Below, piece after piece: positions 11,601 through 22,186 of a stretch of DNA of 64,000 nucleotides (within the stretch, counting starts at the first letter, position 1; the number at the start of each line of letters is the position of its first letter). The position numbers and the translations under genes were made by a program. Origin of the DNA: Ephydatia muelleri (taxonomy: Eukaryota; Porifera; Demospongiae; Spongillida; Spongillidae). A model generated the notes under the pieces. That model searched no databases. It worked only from the letters and a program-made list of their open reading frames with translations, and was not told the DNA's origin. The stretch covers positions 8,149,509-8,213,508 of the forward strand of contig JABACO010000016.1 of NCBI GenBank assembly GCA_013339895.1, written 5' to 3'.

Positions 11601-12155
11601 TAGTGTGCTGGTGTGTGTGGATCAATGTACAAGTATCGTCCAGTACTGTGCCTGTGTGAAGGCAGTGGAGGTCTTTACCAAGGCTCTGGATGTAGCAACT
11701 CTTCACGACCTGAAAATAAACAACGATGCTTGCAAACCAGCTGTCCAACATGGCAGACAGGAGCCTGGGGACCTGTAGGTTTCATTCTGTGTTTCACGAT
11801 TGGTCAAATCATTTCCATCTTTCCTGCAGTGCTCTGCAACTTGTGGACCAGGAATCAGCTACCGGGCAGTGTACTGCACAAATGGGAACCAGACAGCAAC
11901 GGGATGTGACATCACCACACAGCCTTCTAATGTAGTTGTGTGTCAAGCCAACAGGCCATGTTGCACACCATGTGTTTCTGGTAAGTGGCCATGGCTCCTT
12001 GAGATCCCATACCTTAATCCCCCTCCTCCCCCCTTCCTCCAGGTTGTGCCAACATACAGGGAATTGATTGCAACTATGTGAAACGCACGGGACAGTGTAA
12101 TGGATACTACCAACAGGCATGCTGCCAAACATGCAGTGATTGTTGCAACACATGA
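8662..12155 (+). CDS. secreted ADAMTS-like protein (TSR, Cys-rich, spacer, five further TSRs, PLAC)
   Basis: Fifteen exons join in frame to a 676-residue protein: 8662-8684, 8750-8798, 8877-8983, 9041-9086, 9155-9451, 9652-9796, 9908-9991, 10214-10377, 10579-10735, 10804-10942, 11040-11247, 11375-11551, 11604-11774, 11830-11980, 12043-12155. The N-terminus is a signal peptide (MCNAKAKRVFLSFLLLAAV). Next come a first TSR (GWVPCRACGIGVSTRRNQC), an ADAMTS cysteine-rich module (ECPANTSSFRDRQCAAFN; DGTDCLTTSGDRGIC; GCDGILGSGKVLDECNRC) and a spacer. Five more TSRs follow, starting WTYSAFSTCSVSCG, WGMCSASCGGG, WGPCSTTCGSG, WGPCAGVCGS and WGPCSATCGPG. A C-terminal PLAC module (CNYVKRTGQCNGYYQQACC) ends the protein. 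There is no metalloprotease domain, so it is an extracellular-matrix ADAMTSL/papilin-like protein, not an enzyme. Its stop is 57 bp from the convergent SMYD3 stop. Confidence 0.93.
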
Positions 12156-12212
12156 ACCATTCATCATCTGATGTGTGTGTCTGTCTATGTCCACTTCCTG
12201 TCTGTCCAATTA

Positions 12213-14601
12213 TCAATGATTATCCGCTAATGGTACAGAACTCCTGTTCATTAGTTCAGAGTCACTATCCATAAGCATCTCCTGTGCTTCACGTGTGAGT
12301 GGGTGGGTGGGTCCATGGGATACACCTAGACAGTGTACAGCCTAGGCAGGTGAAGGAGGTGGAGGGCAGGTGAAGGGCAGGTGAAGGAGGTGGAGGGCAG
12401 GTGAAGGAGGTGGAGGGCAGGTGAAGGAGGTGGAGGGCAGGTGAAGGAGGTGGAGGGCAGGTGAAGGAGGTGGAGGGCAGGTGAAGGAGGTGGAGAGCAA
12501 GTGGAGGGCAGGTGAAGGAGGTGGAGGGCAGGTGAAGGAGGTGGAGGGCAGGTGAAGGAGGTGGAGGGCAGGTGAAGGAGGTGGAGGGCAGGTGAAGGAG
12601 GTGAAGGAGGTGGAGGGCAGGTGAAGGAGGTGGAGGGCAGGTGATGAAGGTGGAGGGCAGGTGAAGGAGGTGGAGGGCAGGTGAAGGAGGTGGAGGGCAG
12701 GTGAAGGAGGTGGAGGGCAACCCTTCATGTGCACACACTGACCTGTGTGAGGGGCGTGATGGATGCCTTCAACTGCTGCATGGTTCCCTCCACACGCTGA
12801 AGCTTGCCTAGCTTCATCAGGGTCAGTCCAATTAGTGGATGATATTGAAAGAGCCATCTCCTGTGTGACATGATTGGATCACCCTACACCTCTACTGTTG
12901 GGCTTCAGTCACCTGTACAAGTCAACCAGTGTGGATGCAGTGTTGGCAGCGTGTTTCCACATCCCCAGTTCTATGTGTGTGTACATGTCAGGCATCACAA
13001 CACCCTACAGCACACCCTCACCTAGTTGATCATCACACATCACAGCACACCCTCACCTAGTTGATCATCACACATCACAGCACACCCTCACCTAGTTGAT
13101 CATCACACATCACAGCACACCCTCACCTAGTTGAGCTTCACACATCAGTTCAGACTCCCTGATGGCTGTCACGACGGTGCAATGGGGAGACAGCTGGTGG
13201 CAGCCCACAATCCCCTTCCAGTCTAATACAAAACAAACTGACTGAGTCCCTACCTCCCTGTACATTCAGTACACCCCCCTTCAAAGACCACACCCCAAAT
13301 CCTTCAAAGGCCACACCGCTCTGTTCTCTATCATACCCCGAGTTGCCTTCAAGCTCTTTCTATATTCCAGTTCCTTCATGACTTCAGCTGTCTCTTTATC
13401 CTCCCTCTCCTCCACAAGGCACCGCACACAGACACAAACAAAACCATACACTTTCTTCAGCTGTGATCTTCTATCCAAGCAGCTGTCTACCAGATCCACA
13501 TAGCTGATGAGCATCTGCAGGACACTGTTCAAGTCAAGCAAGGAACGAGAGTGGTTGCACATCCCACCTGATCTCCAGCGGGGATATCTTTGATGGCTCT
13601 CACAGTTAGTGTCTTGCCGGCAAAGAGTGCCACACAATTAGGATCACACGAGTGGTTCAGTTGAGAACATCTATGACACAGCACCTGCTAAAGTCACCTC
13701 AGACAAATGTCCACCTTACTGAATATAAACTCCTGCACCAATGGCCACCATCTCACCGTCACAGATGCTAAAAGTGTTGCAGATGAGCTTAAAAATATCA
13801 ACAGAAGATTAACCTTTTGCGTTATGTAAGAAGATTTGCTCCCCCCACTCCAGTTCTTACCTTGCACAACACATCATAAGCATGACCACCATCGAAGTCT
13901 TCCCTCAGTAGAGCCTTAACTCCAAGTAATTGTTCTGCAACTTGCTCCTTTGCTATTACACCCAAACTGTCTTTAACTGTGTCAGTGAGGAAATTGAGTT
14001 AGGACAAATCACAGCTGCCACACAGCCAAGCAATGAGCACCTGCCTGAACATAAGGATTCCATGTTCTTCCCGCGCTGCACGTGGGAAACATACCATGCC
14101 TTAGTCCCGCACATCACGCACACACCATCACTACGCACATTCTTTTGAAGAGCTCTGACAACAAGCCGCATCGTGTCTGTTGGAACGTGTGGCTGGATGG
14201 CTGCAATTGGAACGTGTGGCTGGATGGCTGCAATTCCCTGGCATTCTGCTTTGTGTTGCAACCAGTCGTTTCTCTGTCTAGCGCACACGTGATCACTACA
14301 CATGGTTAGGTGCATGACACTACCTGACAGTTGATTCCACAGTACCATGTTCTCTTGCAACGCGCACAACGACTAAGATTATCTCTGAGCGGGCCAGCTT
14401 AAGTCACAGCACAACGTTAAGCAGCTGCCGCACTTACCGTGACTCGACCAGACACCAGTCACAACGCGTGCCTTGCAGTACGCATGTCAGGACGTGGACG
14501 AAAGGTTCCTCCCTTAGTACCTCCATCCCACATGAAATCTTCCCTCTGGTGTACAGACCTCTGCCATACTGCTCCGTGTGCCTGACTTCCAAGTCTACCA
14601 T
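12213..14601 (-). CDS. SMYD3: SMYD3-type SET-MYND lysine methyltransferase
   Basis: The first exon encodes GRGLYTRGKISCGMEVLREE and CDWCLVES (start of the split SET domain). The MYND finger is CARCKRTWYCGINCQ plus WLQHKAEC. Later exons carry a linker with a 9-residue duplication, AYDVLCK, ICNTFSICDGEMVAIGAGVY, then the SET core LNHSCDPNCVALFAGKTLTV (about 13570-13660). SYVDLVDSCLDRRSQLKKVY and CVCVRC form the post-SET region. C-terminal helical repeats include HPLIGLTLMKLGKLQRVEGT (12740-12850) and the final exon ends at 12213. The ICNTFSIC segment and the C-terminal repeats resemble SMYD3 more than other SMYDs. SMYD3 methylates histone and cytoplasmic substrates such as MAP3K2. The start chosen (14601, MVDLEVRH) matches the family; an in-frame ATG 12 codons upstream (14637) is possible. 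It is head-to-head with SCFD2. Confidence 0.92.
12354..12718. repeat. 19-bp minisatellite in SMYD3 last intron
   Basis: Roughly 19 copies of GGCAGGTGAAGGAGGTGGA with a few truncated or substituted units. On the gene strand it is pyrimidine-rich. The long Ser/Pro/Leu-rich minus ORFs across it are not exons, since the flanking SMYD3 exons splice over it in frame. Confidence 0.93.
13005..13142. repeat. 35-bp minisatellite made of SMYD3 exon-intron junction copies
   Basis: About four copies of CACACCCTCACCTAGTTGAT plus CATCACACATCACAG. On the minus strand each unit reads TGATCAACTAGGTGAGGGTG, which copies the end of the neighbouring SMYD3 exon (GCTCAACTAG) and its GTGAGG splice donor. Confidence 0.88.
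14182..14235 (-). repeat. 27-bp tandem duplication inside SMYD3 coding exon
   Basis: Two identical 27-bp units encode IAAIQPHVP twice, directly after the MYND finger (HKAECQG) and before TDTMRL. The duplication keeps the frame. Confidence 0.9.
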
Positions 14602-14659
14602 ACTAACAGTTAGCGTGGGTGGCAAGGAAGAAAACAAATCTTAATTAGAGCCCCGCTGT

Positions 14660-17600
14660 ATGGCAACGGCACTTATTTCTCAGTCTTCCCGCACCCCATG
14701 GAGGAATATAGCGAGCGTGTGCAAGAATGCCGCGGTGTTTCTCGACAGCAACGCCGCGGAACTGCTCCATTGGGCAGGAGGTCTCGATATGCTCGGTGAT
14801 TGCGTCGGGGTATACGACGTTCTCACTGAGCTGAGTACCGTCGCAAAAGATTTCATTGCTACAGTATGTACCCCGTTCAATAAGGACCGTAATACATGTA
14901 CACACTTTAATACGAGGCGTACGATACGTTGTGTGTACGTGCATATGTGCTTGTGTGTGTGTGTGTGTGTATGTGTGTGACTCACATAGCCATGTCTCCA
15001 CAGGCACCCTACTGTCACGTGGTCATAGTAGTTACTTCATTCCTTCACGGCAAGATTGCAGAACGCATATCTCGCTTGCTTTCAGACCTGCAGCCACTGG
15101 AGTGTCATGTCTTCTGCTCTGTGTCAGAAGGGATGCACGGTGAAGCATTTCCTGTCGCTGATAGTAGGGAGCCAGGAGAGGCACCATTGAGCGCAGGGTA
15201 CTCACACTATGGAGAGTTCCAGGCTCTGATGAGAAAGTGGATCAATAGAGAGGTATGAGTCCAATGATGCCACAAACTGCTGTCATCCCATTTCCTATGT
15301 GTGTTGTTCTGTTCAGTCAGGAGTGCGTGCCTCTGTGTCACACATAGACCTCTTCCATGCGGAAATCTTCCCAGGCTTTCTGGTCATCCCTTCCTTGCAC
15401 ACACTGTTCCCTCTCATGCCATCTGACATCTCACACCTGCAGACCAAACTAGTGGAAGAGGTATGGGTATGCAATGTGTGGGCATTTGGTTCAAGAGTGA
15501 GTTTAACTTGTTTCAAGGGTGACCTGGATACTTCTCTCAGTGACTTGGCAAGTGTCCATTACGCTTTGTTACCACGACAACTTCAGTTAGCATACAAAGC
15601 AAGTTATTAGTGCATTGTGTTTATGTTGTGTTGTGTCATGCTGTGAAGAGGTGGACCACACCCCTTCTTTCTCAACCAGTCTGTTGCGATTGCACTCAAT
15701 GAGTTTTTAGAGACCCTGGATATACGAGAAGACATCTTTTCTCTCGGCCACACCTCCAGACTAATTGCCAATCAGCTTGCAGGCCTGCCAGAAGCCAGAG
15801 CAAGGAGAAAAGTAGGTCACAATTGGTGGATCTTCCTGTGAGATATATATGTCTCTCCTCCCTCCACAAAGTCTGCAGTTCAAAGGGCATCTCTAATGTT
15901 CCTTGACTGCACCCTTGACCTCACAGCCTCATGCTCACACCCCACAGACTGGCTGGGGGAAAAAGTGTTTTCTCTGCCTCGCTTGGCTCCCGACAGCAAT
16001 GATGTTAGTGTCAGCATGACCCCTGTCAGTGCAGCTGTCCCGGGGTGAGTTTTTGTCATGGGATTGTTGCCCGGGTAATCATGTGACGTCTGGCATACTT
16101 AGCGGTGTGCTGCCAGGCTGCATTGCACAACCTCACAGCTCCTCAGCTCAAAACCTTATCAGAACTATTGTGTGCTCAAGGCAAAAGGTTGGTAGAGGGA
16201 GGGGCTTCTGAGTGTACCTCCCACTCCTTTCATCTCCCTCCTCCTCCTCCGCTCCCTGCACTTTAGGATGTACTTATGGAGATTTCAAGATGTTTGCTTG
16301 AAGCCTTATCACAAGAAGGCTTACCTGCTAACCACAGAGGAAAGATGGGGAAACCATCAGCAGATCTATTGAGACAGTTCCTGGAGCAATTCAAGTGTGT
16401 CAAATTAGTCTTCTGTTAATGTGCATTTTGTGTGTGTGTGTGTGTGTGTGTGTAGGTCTAGGTCTAATGCAATATCATCACAGAGGGAGGTGCTTCAATT
16501 AGGGTGTGCAGTTATGCAGTCATTGGAGCTCACCCAAGGCCAGCACTGGGACGAGATAGCTGCAGTGGAAAAGGTGTGTGTATGTGTGTGTGTGTATGTG
16601 TGTGTGACAACTTCTGTCCCTGCCTGGAATAGAGTCTCCAGATGCCTCGGAATGGGACCAGTGTAGCACAGCAGCTAGCCACTCTTATGCAACAGCAGCT
16701 AACTGGAGGCCACACCTCCTTCACCCTGTCAGAGCTCCTAGGACTGGCCATCCTCATGTTCTCTTTGCTAGGCAACCGTTCCTACTTGGAGGCCAAGGAA
16801 GAAGAAGAACTGAAGGTGAGCAGTGAAGCTTTCCTGCTGACCAATAGGTATGACTGGTGCTGTAGGTTGCCCTGGTTACGCTGATACAAGCACAGCGACA
16901 ATGTGACGAGGAGTTCATCAGATCTCTCCGCATTGGTAGGTCATGTGATCAGTGATGGCAGGTCACATGACACGTGTGTGTGCCTTACTCAACCAGACAA
17001 TAAACTGTCAAAGGTGCACTTGGAGCAGAGAGTGGAGCAGATAATGGACAGTCTCAACACACTCACAGACACAAGAGCAGAGTTGAAGCAGTTCAGGTAT
17101 AGCTGCCCCACCCACTGTTGTGCACGCTGGCTTCCCATTGGTCCATTCCAGCGAGACGTACACAAGAGGAGTGCCTCCATACCAGCCACTGTTAACTCAA
17201 GTAGGCACACCTTGTCGTGTGCTCACATTGTTAACCTGTCTGTGCTAGGTAATGGAAGCCATCTTTAACCCTGCTCGTCCAGACCTTCCAGACCTCACAC
17301 ATCATTCCTATGGTCTGGCAGACATGCTCAAGTCAGGCTTCAGGTTAGGTTGAGGGTTCAAGCCCAAGATCTGTACTAAATGGGTGTGGTTTATTTTTTG
17401 CAGTTTGTTTATGAGTTCAGCACGTCCACGTCCTAGCAACCACCCTCTCCTCCTCCTCTTTGTGGTGGGCGGAGTCAGTTGTGCAGATGTGCGTCACATA
17501 CGTGATGTTGTCACCTCTAACAAACCTGACATGCAGGTTAGCACACGTCCTCCCTCCTCACATCCTCCCTCACCACACCCCCTTCATGTCACTTCTCACA

Positions 17601-17689
17601 CACCCCAGGTGATCATTCTGACCACACAACTATTGACTCCAGCAGCTGTCGTTCATAAAGTGATGTGTGTTGATCACCTCAATCCATAA
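14660..17689 (+). CDS. SCFD2: Sec1 family domain-containing protein 2
   Basis: Multi-exon gene starting MATALISQSSRTPWRNIASV with AVFLDSNAAELLHWAGG, a match to the AVVYLDAACAESLHWG start of human SCFD2. Successive exons give APYCHVVIVVTSFLHGKIAE, VSHIDLFHAEIFPGFLVIPS, SLMFLDCTLDLTASCSHPTD, WLGEKVFSLPRLAPDSNDV, DVLMEISRCLLEALSQEGLP, FNPARPDLPDLTHHSYGLAD, and a C-terminus HPLLLLFVVGGVSCADVRHI to DHLNP at the stop at 17689. These follow SCFD2 in order over its whole length. SCFD2 is a divergent Sec1/Munc18-type protein presumed to act in vesicle fusion; its SNARE partner is unknown. The start lies 58 bp from the SMYD3 start and the stop 57 bp from the EZH stop. Several introns hold (TG)n tracts. 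Confidence 0.92.
16574..16612. repeat. (TG)n tract starting at an SCFD2 splice donor
   Basis: GTGTGTGTATGTGTGTG begins exactly at the donor after the exon ending GCAGTGGAAAAG. A similar (TG)n at about 16427-16454 ends at the acceptor of the preceding exon. Confidence 0.85.
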
Positions 17690-17746
17690 CAATGTATCTC
17701 CACCTGTTCACAGCTGGTACTCAGTGACCTCTTTAGTGTGTCCAGT

Positions 17747-17893
17747 TCACTTGGCTGCGTCCCTCTCAATTCCAACGTATTTCAACTGTTCAGTTGGCCC
17801 ATATCTGCATGTGCAAGGAGACCAAGGTTGTATGTGTGGGGAGTGGGAAGGGTAGTGACAGTCTTCAGATGAAAGGCATGCGCGCGCACACAC

Positions 17894-17924
<31 letters not shown>

Positions 17925-20900
17925 TGCACACACACACCTGTAATCGAAGAACAACTCCTCCCCAGGTTCTATATTGCGTTTGGCATATATGCCTATCCTA
18001 TGATCTCCATTGACCATCATCACTTTGGCAAAGCAGTTAGGGTTGATTGAATGGTTTGCAAATCGTATCTTGTTCCCCTTCCTGGTGGCATCGACCACAT
18101 AATCTTGAGGGGGGAGGGAGGGGAAGTATACAAGTGAATGGCCCCATTCGGACGTACAGGCCACAAGGGGGCGTGGCTTACCGTGGTTGAGGTTGAACAG
18201 GAAGCTGCACATATACTTGTCATACACTTTCCCACGTCTGTCAGCTTCTTCTTGTGATATGATCTGGGGGAAGGGATGATGGGGATCAAATAGGGTGTCA
18301 AAAGGCCACACCCACCTCTCCACAGTACTCGCTGATGAACTCATTCCTTTCGGCCCCATCTTTGATAAAGATTCCCCATCCGGCCACATCAGAGGGCGCA
18401 AGGAGCAGGTGCTTGTGTTTAGCTCGCTGAATGGCAACATTCTTGCATGTGGTCGACTTCATGTGCAGATCTTCCCCTGTGCCAAAGGTCAGCACATCCC
18501 GTGTGTGTGGAGCAGGCCATGTAATGGAAAAGAGGCAGATGAATAGGCGAATGTACTCATAAGGACAGCATCAGAAGGGTTAATGCTCATGAGAACTGCA
18601 TCAGAAGGGTTAATGCTTAGTGAGCATCAGAAGGGTTAATGCTTAGTGAGCATCAGAAGGGTTAATGCTTAGTGAGCATCAGAAGGGATAGAATAGACCG
18701 GCGAGAAGCAAACATGGATTCACATCTCTGGGTCACATTCCCATACCTGCACCACAGTATCCACACAGATCAGGGTCACATTCCCGTACTGCCAGGAAGC
18801 AGGGACAGTGCTTTGTGTTACAGCAGCCTGACCTCTTGCGACATCGACACCCTGGGAAGCGATGCTGGCAGTCGGCCGAACAGTGACAATACTTCTCGCA
18901 GAAGTTCCTTGAACCCACACAAGGGCATGTGGCATCACATGGCTTGTTCGGATGGTCGCATGGCTGGTACTGATATTGATAGGTTGCCTGTCCTTCCAAT
19001 TTCTGCTGTATCTTGTGATGGTGGTGAGACCAGGACCTGAGAACACAACCAAACATGGTGGTGAGACCAGGACCTGAGAACACAACCAAACATGGCTTAG
19101 GATTGAGATAATAATTCTCTCTAAGAAAGTATGTTTAAGTACAAGGCTTCAGAGATATAGAATGGTTAAGTCCAGGCTTCAGAGAATGCACTGGGAATGC
19201 ACCATTCAAGGAGACAAATAAGAGTGTGTCTGGCCAATTGCCACCACAATCTGATCACTAAAGAATGCACCATCTTATGATTGAGTTATAATGGTTGTGC
19301 TGTCAATAACTAGTTTAACCAACACAATTGATAAAACACAACAAAATTTATTTACAATATCAATATTTAATTACAAAATGATGACACTTTATATGAATAT
19401 ATCATTAAAGCTTGAAGACAACTTGGTTTTAGGGGTTATTAAAACCAATTCTTCCAAATTTGTTTTGCACCATTTACACCGCACCTTGTCGCATAATTCG
19501 AATAATGCAAACATTGTCTTTGTAGCTGACTCTAATTCAAGGCTACGAAAACCCATTACACTCACTTGAAAACACTGTAACTTAACACCACATATTAATG
19601 CTAGTTACTTCTCTCAATTTTGTACCCATTTGGTCCCAACAACACAGTATCGTCATTTGCGAACACGAGACCATCACTTACCAATACACGAGACCATCAC
19701 TTACCAATACAAATCAGTTTCTAATAACCTACTGACTACATCATTTAACCTCTGACCTCATATTCTTCTTTCTCTTTTTGGTGGTCAATATCTTAATTTC
19801 AGCAGGGTCTAATGTCACATTAGTTGTCACTGCCTGTGTGTAGTCATAGATCTGTAGGCAAGTCTTCGTTGGGATCAACTCGGCTATTGTGCAGCAGTTG
19901 TGACCAAAGATCGGCTGCAGCAATCGAAAATGGGTGACCTCAGCCCCAGTCCATCCCAGGGGCGGGTCATTACTCTCCTCGCTCAAACAGGGCACCTGCA
20001 CACTGCTCTGAATGCTGCTGGTGTGGTGTGCTTTCTTAGTGTTCTTCCCCTTCCTGGCCTTCAGGCTTGCTCTGGAGGGGACCCCTGCAGTGTCCTTGCT
20101 GTCACTGTCAGAGCCACTGGAATCACTGTTGTTTGAAGTACACTCCTCCTCACTTGTGGGCGTAGCATCACACGAGGGTGTGGCTTCATTGGAAGGCGTG
20201 GTCTCATTAGAAGGAGGAGCCACAGTAGTGTGTGGATCAGTTAGAGGTGTGGATTTCAAGGGTTCAGGGTTGTGTGTTCCCCACCTCCCCCCACCCCTCC
20301 CCCCTCGTCCTGCATGCCCGCCTCTTCCTGTAGACAACAGTGGAGCACACATGGATTCCAGAGCCTTGGAATCCACCTGGATAGGATGGGGAGGAGAGGG
20401 TGGGAAAGGATGGGGAGGTGGGGATGGGAAAGGATGGGGAGGAGGGGGAGTGGGAAAGGATGAGGAGGATGGGGAGGAGGGGAGTGGGAAAGGATGAGGA
20501 GGATGGGTAGGAGGGGTGGGAATGGATGGGGAGGAGGGGGAGTGGGAAAGGATGGGGAGGAGGGGAGTGGGATAGGATGGGGAGAAGGGAGTGGGAAAGG
20601 ATGAGGAGGATGGGGAGGAGGGAGTGGGAAAGGATGGGGAGGAGGGAGTGGGAAAGGATGAAGAGGATGGGTAGGAGGGGGTGGGAAAGGGTGGGGAGGA
20701 GTGAGAGGATGGGGAGGAGGGGGAGTGGGCAGAGGATGAAAAATAGCTTAACCAACTCCAATTGTTTGTTTACATGTTCCCTCTTGTGGTCTCCCCCTCC
20801 TTACCTTGTGAAGGAAGCAGTTGGGCCCACAAGGTGTCTTTCTCGGTTGTGACTCTGAGTTGGGCACACGGGCTGGGTTTGATGCATTCGGGCACCAACC

Positions 20901-22009
20901 ATGCAAAAAGCAGTCATACTTGAAACAGCGACGACAGAAAAGAGTTTGGAAAGAATGGAGCGCTTGGGATCTTTGCAGGGGGGCTATAGTAGGACTGGGG
21001 AGGAGGGAGGAATGTCTGTAAGATATGCCAAAACCCCTACACCCCTCCCATATACAAACCAACCCATACACACACACACCTCCCTCATGCCATCATAGCG
21101 TACTCATCAAGGTTAGGCAGACACTGCTGAGTCGTACGCTTGCTGGCGTAGCGCTTGTATCTATCGGCCAGTCGGTGAGGGCTGTCTCCCACCACGTCAG
21201 CCACAATGGAGAACAGTGGGTCTGGGGCTGGCTCGCTCGGGGTACCCTCTGGGGGCGGGGTCTGCGGGGGCGTCGTTGAGGATGGTAGTTGTGCTGGTGG
21301 TTTGGGTGATGGTTGTGGTGATGGTTGCGTGGGTTCAGGAGTACGCGAGTCCCTCTTGCCCCTTGGAGGGTTGCAGTGGTAGGCTCTCATGGTATCCACC
21401 AGTTCTGCAAGGACATCGTCGTCGATAGAAGGGCCGTCCTCTTGGGTACCGTCGTGAATTTTGCCGTCGTAATTTTTAATCAATTCCTCGATGAACCCTC
21501 CGTCCTTGTCCAATACTTCTTCGCCCATATATGGAATGTTGTGTAACACTGTCTCATCTTCCACCAGGAAGTTCTGTTGCGTGGCGCACCACGAATTGTA
21601 ATGCTGCAGTGGAGGAACGTTGGCCAAGCAATGGACGGCCGCCTTCTGTGTAATGATGCGTCCGTTGGCGCTTAGAAACGTAAGAGTCGTGCTACGGGGA
21701 AGGTCAGCGTCCACTCGGCACTCAGGAACCTGAATGGTGACCTTGGTGATTGGCTCTTGCTTCGAAGTACACTGTGTTATGTGTTGTCTGTTCTTCTTCA
21801 GCTCTTCAGTCGCTATGATGCACATTCGCGCCTTTTTCGCCTGCGAAATGCGCATGTATTCTTGACGCATACGTTTTTTAAAATTGGTATGCGACAGCTG
21901 AACAGCCTGCATCGTGTGCGTGTGTTGGGAGCGTGCTGTAAGCTACATGGTAAGTCGCAACCATACCACTTGCCGATGGAGCCACTTCCTTAGGTTTCGA
22001 AGTCGCCAT
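17747..22009 (-). CDS. EZH2: EZH1/2 histone H3K27 methyltransferase (Polycomb PRC2 catalytic subunit)
   Basis: The large N-terminal exon (about 21085-21935) includes [37 protein letters not shown] and [17 protein letters not shown], the EED-binding and SET-activation region. [20 protein letters not shown] (about 20830-21000) and [20 protein letters not shown] (19750-20350 exon) are the MCSS and SANT2-like parts. The CXC domain has [36 protein letters not shown] and [18 protein letters not shown] has [65 protein letters not shown] and GEELFFDYR. The last exon ends [15 protein letters not shown] at 17747. All SET motifs (NHS, GWG, final FDY) are intact, so it should be an active PRC2 methyltransferase. 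The start at 22009 ([15 protein letters not shown]) needs a very short intron; a start at 21912 is the alternative. Confidence 0.95.
17884..17937. repeat. (CA)n microsatellite abutting EZH SET exon donor
   Basis: (GT)n on the gene strand, beginning at the splice donor that follows the exon ending TTCGATTACAG. Confidence 0.9.
18565..18688. repeat. 26-bp minisatellite with GGGTTAATGC core
   Basis: Five copies of GAGCATCAGAAGGGTTAATG plus CTTAGT in an EZH intron between the SET and CXC exons. Confidence 0.9.
19095..19740 (-). other. AT-rich EZH intron
   Basis: AT-rich sequence between the CXC exon and the SANT2-like exon. A 19-bp direct duplication (ACGAGACCATCACTTACCA) occurs near 19660-19705. 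No other structure was seen. Confidence 0.6.
20383..20735. repeat. purine-rich minisatellite in EZH intron
   Basis: Imperfect 20-26 bp units of the type GGATGGGGAGGAGGGAGTGG followed by GAAA. The plus ORFs rich in W/G/R/M/E and minus ORFs rich in P/L/S are artefacts. Confidence 0.92.
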
Positions 22010-22186
22010 GCTCCCCCTCCCCAATAATGTTAATTCATTAAAATCCGTTTTCTGGTTATCAATGATGAATGGGCATGGTGTACATAAAAACATACGTCCT
22101 CATACAGTCATACAATTAGTTGAGCTTGAACAGATCAGACGCGATAAAAAACAAGTAGACATGTTTGCATGTCTTATTTGGTGTGT

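Noticed and set aside
12289..12857. Long Ser/Pro/Leu-rich minus ORFs
   Set aside because: They are read-through of the 19-bp minisatellite in the last SMYD3 intron; the real exons splice in frame around it.
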